Assembly (NCBI RefSeq): GCF_002929335.1
Contig: NZ_PJIL01000030.1
Location: forward strand, 1-33,402
Origin: Arthrobacter sp. Y81
GTDB lineage: Bacteria > Actinomycetota > Actinomycetes > Actinomycetales > Micrococcaceae
Reading direction: 5' to 3'
DNA: 33,402 nucleotides
The position numbers were made by a program, and so were the translations under genes. The notes beneath the pieces were generated by a model that was given only the letters and a program-made list of their open reading frames with translations, made no database searches and was not told the DNA's origin. Of the stretch, positions 15,274 through 20,979 are shown in pieces (the first letter of the stretch is position 1; each line of letters begins with the position of its first letter).

Positions 15274-15522
15274 CTAGCATCCGGCGGGCCGCCCACTGGA
15301 CCCGGCACCGCCACCCACCACCCGGAGGGCCAGCTTGGGGCAGAGCTTGATGGCCTCGTCCGCCGCTTCCGCATCGTCCCGGCCGATCGCAATATCCGTG
15401 CGGTCGCCGCGCCGGGCCACCGGATAACCCCAGTCGTCGCGCCCCAGCAGCCCGGGCAGCAGCTCAGTGCACAGGCCGCGGCCGTCGCACTTGGTCCAGT
15501 CGATGTGCAGGGTCCGGCTCAT
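15274..15522 (-). CDS. Ferredoxin, probably [3Fe-4S]-type
   Basis: This is an 82-residue ferredoxin whose cluster residues are C-D-G-R-G-L-C near the N terminus and L-C-P-K-L near residue 60. The middle Cys of the usual C-x-x-C-x-x-C is Arg, leaving three canonical ligands, as in [3Fe-4S] ferredoxins. An extra Cys is the last residue. The frame continues to 15549, but GGGAGG with a 5-nt spacer supports ATG 15522, which overlaps the NuoF-like stop as ATGA. It is the last gene of the redox operon and most likely exchanges electrons with the NuoF-like flavoprotein. Confidence 0.85.
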   Translation of the reverse strand: MSRTLHIDWTKCDGRGLCTELLPGLLGRDDWGYPVARRGDRTDIAIGRDDAEAADEAIKLCPKLALRVVGGGAGSSGRPAGC

Positions 15523-16772
15523 GCGGCCCTCCCGTTCACGGTCGTGCACGTGCCGGCCAGGTGCGCCTTTATCTCATCGGAGAAGACGTCCAGCGCACTG
15601 CCGATCAGTTGGATGGTTCCGTCCGGATGGTGGCAGGCTCCCCTGCCCGCGACGAGCCTGCCCAACCGTTCGAGCTCCCTTACCAGCCGGGGGTCCCGTT
15701 CACGGTAGGCGATGCGGTTGAGGACCCCGGCCATCGCCGGCAGTCCGAACATGCAGGGACCGCACTGCCTTGCGGACTCCCCCGCCAGGTAATCGACGAT
15801 CCCGGCTGTGGTCTCCAGCCCGCAGTACCCGGCGGGGAGTACATGGAAAACACCCGCGCCCGGGCGAACCACGTGGCTGGCCGGCCCGGAAATGGACAGC
15901 TTGTAATCAAGGGGCTTCACCCAGCGGCCGTGGTAGCCACCAACCAGTACCGCGGTTACGTTGGCCATGTCGATTTGGGATAGGTAGAGAACCTCTCCCA
16001 GAGATACGTTCCCTGCCACCTCCAGAACCTGGTCCGGGCCCGGGCCCGACACGGAAATCAGCCGGGTGCCCGGATCGACGGCGGAGCCCACGCTGCGGAA
16101 CCAGGCCGCCCCATAGCGGGCGATTAGGGCTATGTGCGCCAGCGTCTCCACATTCAGCACCAGAGTGGGGCGGTTCTTGAGGCCGGATTCGCTCAACCGG
16201 CGCCGTTTGTCGAACGGCAGCGCAGAGCCCGTGGCGATCGCGTTGACCGCGGCGCTTGCCTCCCCCGCGATGAACCGGTCCGGAGCTTCCGCCAACCGGA
16301 TCCCGCGGGCGGCCGGCCGCTCGGAAATGGCCCGTTCCAGGGCGGGGAAATTGGAGGGCCCGGCGTACAGATACAGCTGCGAGCCGCCGACGGCGCGTGC
16401 GGCCGCCAACAGCCCATCGATCACGAGGTGCGGGGCCTCGGCGAGCAGCGTCTTGTCCTTGAAGCTGAGCGGTTCTCCCTCGGCGCCATTGCCAATGACA
16501 ACGGGCCGCGGCGCGAGGATCCCCGCAGGCCGGGATTGCGCCGTTGCGGCCATTTTGCGCCACGATGCGAAGGCTGCGCCGCCGCGCCCGGTCAGGCCCG
16601 AGGCTTCCAGCACGCTGATGAGCTCCGGGCCCACGCTGTCCACGTCCAGGGGACCGAACGTGTCCACATGGCGTGCGTACCCGGCATCAGTACCGGCGGC
16701 GAAAAGCAGAAACGTGCCGACAGGCGCGCGCCATCCGGTGGACTCGGGAACGGCGGTTTCCCTGAATGTCAT
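15519..16772 (-). CDS. NuoF-like FMN/iron-sulfur NAD(P)H oxidoreductase
   Basis: This is a 417-residue protein related to the complex I 51-kDa subunit NuoF. The FMN/NADH site shows as L-T-G-R-G-G-A-A-F (about residues 60-68), V-V-I-G-N-G-A-E-G-E-P-L-S-F-K-D-K and L-N-V-E-T-L-A-H. An SLBB-like region follows, then the iron-sulfur domain E-S-A-R-Q-C-G-P-C and R-G-A-C-H-H. NuoF normally has E-S-C-x-x-C-x-x-C here; the first Cys is Ala, leaving three ligands. AAGGAGG with a 6-nt spacer supports ATG 16772, and the frame is open further upstream without a good start. ATGA overlaps join it to both neighbours. No NuoE or NuoG is nearby, so it is not a complex I gene; I infer it feeds NAD(P)H electrons to the ferredoxin and membrane protein. 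Confidence 0.87.
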   Translation of the reverse strand: MTFRETAVPESTGWRAPVGTFLLFAAGTDAGYARHVDTFGPLDVDSVGPELISVLEASGLTGRGGAAFASWRKMAATAQSRPAGILAPRPVVIGNGAEGEPLSFKDKTLLAEAPHLVIDGLLAAARAVGGSQLYLYAGPSNFPALERAISERPAARGIRLAEAPDRFIAGEASAAVNAIATGSALPFDKRRRLSESGLKNRPTLVLNVETLAHIALIARYGAAWFRSVGSAVDPGTRLISVSGPGPDQVLEVAGNVSLGEVLYLSQIDMANVTAVLVGGYHGRWVKPLDYKLSISGPASHVVRPGAGVFHVLPAGYCGLETTAGIVDYLAGESARQCGPCMFGLPAMAGVLNRIAYRERDPRLVRELERLGRLVAGRGACHHPDGTIQLIGSALDVFSDEIKAHLAGTCTTVNGRAA

Positions 16773-17326
16773 CGCAGTCCTCCTTCGCGGGCTTTGGCTG
16801 TTTCGAGGAAAGTGGCGGAAAGGCGCCAGATGACTGCGCCCCCAACGGCCGCCACGGAAGCGACAGCAAGCACCAGGAACCATTTGCCGGTTCCGTCTGT
16901 CCCATTGCCGATGGCATGCGCCAAAGCGATGGGCCACATGGCGTACGTGAGCCAGTGGATTGCTTTGAACGTGCGTTGGCCGAGCCGGTGGCGCAGGAGC
17001 CCTGTGACAACGACTGCGGCCACAAGGTCCAGTGCAACGGTCCCCAGCCCTTGCCAAAACGGCCGGTATGCACCCAGGAAAGGAACCAGGACGTCGATAA
17101 CGTTGAGCTTGGCGTAGGAATCGAGCAGCAGCGAGCCCACATGCAGGCCCAGGAACACGGTGGCCAGTAGGGCGATATTGCGATGAAGCAGCGAGATGGA
17201 AAACCGGGGAAGCACCAGCAGCCGGCGCCCTGAACGGTTCAAGATGCCCAGCAACACTGAAAAAGTGAACAGGGCCAGGGAAACGAACCCGCTCACACGG
17301 CCGAATGCCCAGAGAGCCTCATCCAT
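16769..17326 (-). CDS. Ferric-reductase-like transmembrane haem protein
   Basis: This is a 185-residue integral membrane protein with five to six predicted helices. It resembles the ferric reductase-like transmembrane domain, which holds b-type haem between helices. Candidate haem-binding His residues are in S-L-L-H-R-N and F-L-G-L-H-V-G on two successive helix faces, then A-I-H-W-L-T-Y and A-L-A-H-A-I-G. No NAD- or FAD-binding domain is fused to it, so it needs a separate electron donor, which the NuoF-like protein could be. ATG 17326 overlaps the apbE stop by 8 nt and has AAGGG 8 nt upstream; its own stop overlaps the next start (ATGA). I infer electron transfer across the membrane. Confidence 0.8.
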   Translation of the reverse strand: MDEALWAFGRVSGFVSLALFTFSVLLGILNRSGRRLLVLPRFSISLLHRNIALLATVFLGLHVGSLLLDSYAKLNVIDVLVPFLGAYRPFWQGLGTVALDLVAAVVVTGLLRHRLGQRTFKAIHWLTYAMWPIALAHAIGNGTDGTGKWFLVLAVASVAAVGGAVIWRLSATFLETAKAREGGLR

Positions 17327-18284
17327 CGGATTGCCCTTCCGCGATGGCATAGTTGTCCGCCGCTTCCGCCGGCCACCCGCCGGTGTGAATGGTGCGTCCG
17401 TGCCTGTCCACGAAACGCGCGGGAATGCCCTCGCGCCGGAACCAGTCCACAGCAGCAAAGCCACGGACCACGCCGGCTGTGCTGTAGGCGTTGGCTTCCA
17501 GGCACGTGGGCGCGGCCACCGTGACCGAACGCCATACCGGCTCCGCCGGAAGGCCGAAGCGGGGATCAAGAATGTGGTGGACCTGCTCCCCGGCGTGCTG
17601 CCAGCGGCGCTTTTGGGTGCTGGAGGTCGCCATGGCGAACCCGGGTCCCAGCGTGGTCTGCTGGACTGGGTCGCCCTCAAGGTCCTGGACGGTGACCTGC
17701 CAGCCGCCACGGGGCGCCGGACCGGCGGTGGCGAGGTCTCCGCCCAAGGAGACCAGGACTCCGCATCCCAGTGCAGCGTGCACCCGGACAGCGGCACGGT
17801 CCGCTGCGATCGCCTTGGCGGTGGCGCCCAGGTCCAGCCGGATGTCGGGAGGCACCGTGATTGTCTGTCCCGTTACGGTGACACGCCGCCACCCTTCGGG
17901 CCGGCGGGCGGTCCGGCTGCGAGCGGTCCCGGGCCCGGTGGGGGCAGCCGCATCAGGGGACAGGCGGACACTGACGATGTCCCGGTCATATCCCAAAGCA
18001 TCCAGGTCCCGCCCCAAGGTGGGATCGACGTCGCCCCCCGTCAGGATGGCGGCATCCAGGGCGCGCTGGATCAGTAGCGCAAGCAGCGGGCTGGCCTCCG
18101 CGCCGTCAGCGAGCTGCGGCTGGAGTCTGGAGAGTTCCGAGTCGGTCCTGAAGCGGCTGCAAGCGTCATCCACGTCCGCCACCACCGCGCGGACCAGTCG
18201 GCCGGCCTCGTCGGCCGCATTGGGTCGCGTAACGGTGACGGAGGCCTCAAGGCCCCAGACGGTCCAGGAGGACTGGCCTGCCAT
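17319..18284 (-). CDS. apbE: ApbE family FAD:protein FMN transferase
   Basis: This 321-residue enzyme cleaves FAD and links FMN through a phosphoester to Ser or Thr of a target protein, usually outside the cytoplasm. ApbE landmarks are C-S-R-F-R-x-D-S-E-L-S-R-L, D-P-T-L-G-R-D-L-D-A-L-G-Y, L-D-L-G-A-T-A-K-A-I-A-A-D-R, V-S-L-G-G-D-L, H-H-I-L-D-P-R-F-G and E-A-N-A-Y-S-T-A. The last has Asn where enterobacterial ApbE has Asp, which I believe is common in actinobacterial members. No signal peptide or lipobox is visible, although ApbE enzymes are normally exported. The start lies 1 nt after the stop of the small Ser/Thr-rich protein, making that protein the natural candidate substrate. Confidence 0.92.
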   Translation of the reverse strand: MAGQSSWTVWGLEASVTVTRPNAADEAGRLVRAVVADVDDACSRFRTDSELSRLQPQLADGAEASPLLALLIQRALDAAILTGGDVDPTLGRDLDALGYDRDIVSVRLSPDAAAPTGPGTARSRTARRPEGWRRVTVTGQTITVPPDIRLDLGATAKAIAADRAAVRVHAALGCGVLVSLGGDLATAGPAPRGGWQVTVQDLEGDPVQQTTLGPGFAMATSSTQKRRWQHAGEQVHHILDPRFGLPAEPVWRSVTVAAPTCLEANAYSTAGVVRGFAAVDWFRREGIPARFVDRHGRTIHTGGWPAEAADNYAIAEGQSDG

Positions 18285-18285
18285 G

Positions 18286-18549
18286 TCAGGATCCCGAGGA
18301 TTTTCCGTGGACCGCGCCCCCGCTGCCAGGCTGGACGGGGCTCACCCTGGAATAGCTCTTGCCGGGACGGGTGCTGTTGTTGCTTGTGGCGCCGCTGCTG
18401 GAATCAGTGGAGGTGGTAGCTGTGGATTTGCTGGCGGCCGTATTGGCGTACACGACGGCGGACGCCACGCCCGCGGTGGCCAGGCTGCCGAGCGTCGCCG
18501 CCGTGGTGATACCGATGGCCAGCCGTTTGCCATTACTGCGAATGTTCAT
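18286..18549 (-). CDS. Small membrane-anchored Ser/Thr-rich protein, candidate flavinylation target
   Basis: This is an 87-residue protein I cannot assign to a named family. A basic N terminus (residues 1-9) leads to one hydrophobic segment (about 10-35), fitting a signal anchor with the rest outside. The remainder is low complexity, rich in Ser, Thr and Gly. Residues 49-55 read D-S-S-S-G-A-T, which fits the D-x-x-S/T-G-A-T/S motif that ApbE modifies, making T55 the predicted FMN site. It lacks the FMN-binding domain that normally presents this motif, and a Ser/Thr-rich tract could produce the string by chance. AGGTGG 8 nt upstream favours ATG 18549 over an in-frame GTG at 18561. It is the first gene of the redox operon, 1 nt before apbE. 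Confidence 0.75.
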   Translation of the reverse strand: MNIRSNGKRLAIGITTAATLGSLATAGVASAVVYANTAASKSTATTSTDSSSGATSNNSTRPGKSYSRVSPVQPGSGGAVHGKSSGS

Positions 18550-18594
18550 GGCCTGTTCCACCTGTCCTGGACGTGAATGCCCTTAACTCAATAG

Positions 18595-18604
18595 TCCTCG
18601 AGGA
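18595..18604. promoter_or_regulatory. Palindrome upstream of the redox operon
   Basis: TCCTCGAGGA is a perfect 10-bp palindrome 46 bp before the first operon gene, inside the 114-bp gap that must hold the operon promoter. It is a possible regulator site. Confidence 0.35.
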
Positions 18605-18629
18605 TTCTTTGTGATTTCTTAGACGTTCC

Positions 18630-18653
18630 TGTCAGTCGGTTTTGATGTCAGTC
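18630..18653 (-). promoter_or_regulatory. Direct repeat, candidate response-regulator site
   Basis: On the minus strand the octamer GACTGACA occurs twice (18653-18646 and 18637-18630), 16 bp start to start, about 80-100 bp before the small-protein gene and just after the histidine-kinase stop. OmpR-type regulators bind direct repeats, so this is a candidate site for the adjacent response regulator, although their usual spacing is 10-11 bp. Confidence 0.4.
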
Positions 18654-18663
18654 TGGTCTGCCG

Positions 18664-19878
18664 TCAGGCGAGCGGCAGGGTGACCTCCACGGCGGCTCCG
18701 CCCGCGGGGCTGGAATCAATCCCCACCCTGCCCTTATGGAGCGTGGCGATCTCAGCCACGAGGGCCAGGCCGAGCCCATAGTGCCGGGACACGCCCTCTT
18801 TTCCCGCGTCCGCACGTGAAGAGGCGAATCGCTCAAAGGCCCGGGTGTCGAAGCCTGGCGGGAAACCGGGCCCGTCATCCGCAACCCGGATGACGGCCTC
18901 GCGGCCCTGGGTGCTGACCTGGATTGTGACAGTGCTTTTTGCGTGGTCCAAGGAGTTGGAAATCAACGCAGTGAACACGCGCCCCAGGGACACTCCGGAG
19001 CCGCGTACGGTCACGGGCACGGAAGGGAACTTCGTTTCCAGCAGGATGGACCGTTTCTGCGCCTCCGCTTCGGCCAAGGCGGCCGCGCCCGCCCCAATGC
19101 TGCCAAGATTGACCGGCCCGTAGTCAGCAGCGGCGCGGGGATCGGCGGAGATCAGCAGATCGTCCAGGATTCCGGTGAGGAGCTTTGCGTCGTCGACGAT
19201 GCCCTTCACGCCGTCGGCCACTTCCTCGGGACGCGGCCCGGCCCCGGGCCGCGTTAGTTTCCTTCGCAGCACCTGCGCCCTGGTGCTCAGCAACGTCAAC
19301 GGCGTGCGTAACTCGTGGCTGGCATCGGCCACGAACCGACGTTGCAGGGCCAAGCTCTCGGCAAGCGGGCGCAGAGCCTTGCCGGCCATCCACACGGATA
19401 CAAGGGCAGCAAGGACGGCGGCCGCCGCTCCGGTGGTGCTCATTGCCAGAACCAGCCGGTCTGCTTCCTCCTGGCTCTCATGGCGGTCCAACGCGGCCTG
19501 GACCACCCTTCCGTCATGGAAGGCGGTCAGTACCGCGTAGCTCCTCCCTCCCACTTCGCTGGTCCCCGTTTCGCTGCGGTGCGATGCCAGCACGCGGCTG
19601 ATCGCGGAGGTATCGGGAAGCCCTGCGGGCATGTTGCGCGATACCGCCAGCTGGCCATTGTTGAATATGGCCACGAAGACGTCCAGCGGGGCGTCTCTGG
19701 GCGAATCGACCAAGGTGGCTGCCGCCATCTTCCGGTTGTCCGACTCGCTGGCGGCAGTGGTAACAATCGAATACAGCAAGCCGCCCATGAGGGCGAGGAT
19801 GGCCACGATGAGCGCCGTGAACTGAATCGACAGCCGCGTCACCGCGCGCCTGAATTCTGACTGGTCCCGCGTGGTCAC
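18664..19878 (-). CDS. Sensor histidine kinase
   Basis: This is a 404-residue membrane kinase. An N-terminal helix (about residues 16-38) and a second helix (about 143-167) enclose an extracytoplasmic sensor region of roughly 100 residues. The H-box F-V-A-D-A-S-H-E-L-R-T-P-L holds the phosphorylated His near residue 190. ATPase boxes follow: N-box I-S-N-S-L-D-H-A, G1 D-D-G-P-G-F and G2 G-L-G-L-A-L-V. The start is GTG 19878, overlapping the response-regulator stop as GTGA, so the pair is translationally coupled. Placement directly upstream of the flavin/haem redox operon suggests it controls that operon. The signal is unknown; redox state, flavin or metal are guesses from context. Confidence 0.93.
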   Translation of the reverse strand: MTTRDQSEFRRAVTRLSIQFTALIVAILALMGGLLYSIVTTAASESDNRKMAAATLVDSPRDAPLDVFVAIFNNGQLAVSRNMPAGLPDTSAISRVLASHRSETGTSEVGGRSYAVLTAFHDGRVVQAALDRHESQEEADRLVLAMSTTGAAAAVLAALVSVWMAGKALRPLAESLALQRRFVADASHELRTPLTLLSTRAQVLRRKLTRPGAGPRPEEVADGVKGIVDDAKLLTGILDDLLISADPRAAADYGPVNLGSIGAGAAALAEAEAQKRSILLETKFPSVPVTVRGSGVSLGRVFTALISNSLDHAKSTVTIQVSTQGREAVIRVADDGPGFPPGFDTRAFERFASSRADAGKEGVSRHYGLGLALVAEIATLHKGRVGIDSSPAGGAAVEVTLPLA

Positions 19879-20543
19879 GGGGCTTCACCAAGGCGGTAGC
19901 CGATTCCCCGGACGGTAAGCACAGAGTTCCGTCCCAGCTTCTTGCGCAGATAGTGCACGTAGGTGTCCACCACCCCGTCGTCGTCGGCATCGGGAAAGAC
20001 AGCTGCCCGCAGCGCCTGCCTTGTAAATATCTGCCGCGGACGGCGACCCAGCTGGGCCAATAGCCCGCATTCCCGTTCGGACAGGACCACCACAGCCCCG
20101 CTGCCCAGCGTGACAGTCCGGCCGGTGATGTCCAGCATGCCGCCGGGGACTGGGACAGCGTCCGCTTGTGTGGAGTGCCTTCGCAGGAGGGACCTAAGCC
20201 GCGCCAACAGCTCGTCGATGTCGAACGGTTTGCCGAGGTAGTCTTCGGCCCCGCGGTCCAGGCCCTCCACCCTGTCGGCGGGATTGCTCAGCGCCGACAG
20301 GATCAAGGCAGGCGTCGAAATTCCCTTGTTGCGGAGCCTGCCCAGCACGTCCAGCCCTTCGATGGCCGGAAGTCCGCGGTCCATCAGCAGGACGTCGAAA
20401 GATTGGCTGAGGCCTTCGTGCAGAGCGCGCTGTCCGTCCGCGGCCAGGACCACCTCGTAGCCTTCGCCGACAAGTAACTCCCGCAACATCGAAGCCAGGA
20501 CGGCGTCGTCTTCCACCAGCAGCACTTTCGGGCCGTCGCTCAT
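19875..20543 (-). CDS. OmpR-family response regulator
   Basis: This is a 222-residue regulator. The receiver domain has the acidic pair V-E-D-D near residue 10, the phospho-acceptor Asp in L-L-M-D-R-G-L-P near residue 53, and the Lys of L-G-K-P-F-D near 103. A winged-helix DNA-binding domain follows, with E-R-E-C-G-L-L near its start and D-T-Y-V-H-Y-L-R-K-K-L and V-R-G-I-G-Y-R-L at its end. The frame is open upstream, but ATG 20543 begins at M-S-D-G-P-K-V-L-L-V-E-D-D. No SD precedes it; TATACT lies 7 nt before the ATG, suggesting a leaderless message. It is coupled to the kinase and likely regulates the redox operon. Confidence 0.93.
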   Translation of the reverse strand: MSDGPKVLLVEDDAVLASMLRELLVGEGYEVVLAADGQRALHEGLSQSFDVLLMDRGLPAIEGLDVLGRLRNKGISTPALILSALSNPADRVEGLDRGAEDYLGKPFDIDELLARLRSLLRRHSTQADAVPVPGGMLDITGRTVTLGSGAVVVLSERECGLLAQLGRRPRQIFTRQALRAAVFPDADDDGVVDTYVHYLRKKLGRNSVLTVRGIGYRLGEAP

Positions 20544-20550
20544 GCTGTGA

Positions 20551-20556
20551 AGTATA
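20551..20556 (-). promoter_or_regulatory. -10 element of an apparently leaderless gene (response regulator)
   Basis: On the minus strand TATACT, close to the ideal TATAAT, ends 7 nt before ATG 20543. There is no SD. Transcription would begin at the start codon of the response regulator. Confidence 0.6.
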
Positions 20557-20640
20557 GGTCCGCCGCACGGGGCCATTGTTAAGTCCAACAACGGACTACG
20601 ATTGATGCTCTGACGCTCGACGTTTGTCGAGGAGCAATCG

Positions 20641-20661
20641 ATGCGGACGGCGGCGCATTAG
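20641..20661 (+). CDS. Possible 6-residue leader peptide
   Basis: GAGGAG (20629-20634) is followed 6 nt later by ATG and a tiny frame coding M-R-T-A-A-H before TAG. A -10-like TACGAT lies at 20597-20602. The stop is immediately followed by a hairpin that covers the SD of the next small frame. The arrangement resembles a translational attenuator, but so short a frame can arise by chance. Confidence 0.3.
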   Translation: MRTAAH

Positions 20662-20685
20662 CCCTTTCCGGGACACGGAACAGGG
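20662..20685 (+). promoter_or_regulatory. Hairpin overlapping the SD of the 50-codon frame
   Basis: CCCTTTCCG (20662-20670) pairs with CGGAACAGGG (20676-20685) over 9 bp with one bulged C and a 5-nt loop. Its 3' arm includes the first bases of the AGGGAGG SD (20682-20688), so the hairpin would hide that site. It begins right after the stop of the putative leader peptide. Confidence 0.4.
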
Positions 20686-20695
20686 AGGCTCCGCG

Positions 20696-20848
20696 ATGGC
20701 CACCCAGCCCGGCAACGTGCCGATGAACGCCCTTTCCCACCGCGGCGGAACGGCGCACCGTTCCGGACCGCCGCCGTCGGAATCCGGTCAATACCCCGAA
20801 CGGAAAGCATTCCTGCCCCGCCGGAAAAGGCCGCAAAGTTGCCCCTAG
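20696..20848 (+). CDS. Possible 50-residue protein of unknown function
   Basis: ATG 20696 has a near-ideal SD (AGGGAGG, 7-nt spacer) and opens a 50-codon frame. The product is hydrophilic, Pro/Arg/Ser-rich and basic toward the C terminus (R-K-A-F-L-P-R-R-K-R), with no membrane segment. The first 28 codons show the local third-position G/C bias; the rest do so less clearly. I recognise no family. It is the only coding candidate in the 436-bp gap between the response regulator and the CycA-like permease, and it may be a chance frame. Confidence 0.3.
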   Translation: MATQPGNVPMNALSHRGGTAHRSGPPPSESGQYPERKAFLPRRKRPQSCP

Positions 20849-20979
20849 TCTTAATCCACACCCCCAACTGTTACCTCCGTCACACTGGTGGCGGCTCCGT
20901 GCGGATGGCGGTGCGGCTACCTGCTCCCAGAGCAGGCAGCCAGCAACGCAGTCCGCCTGTGACAAGGAAAGAAGCACTG

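Noticed and set aside
15523..15549. A longer ferredoxin starting at 15549
   Set aside because: GGGAGG lies 5 nt before ATG 15522, and the ATGA overlap with the upstream gene fits the operon's other junctions.
16773..17057. A longer NuoF-like protein with a 95-residue Arg/Cys-rich extension
   Set aside because: The extension overlaps the haem-protein gene, lacks domain character and ignores the strong SD before ATG 16772.
17319..17797. A 157-residue extension of the haem membrane protein inside apbE
   Set aside because: It is an out-of-frame shadow of apbE; ATG 17326 has a suitable SD.
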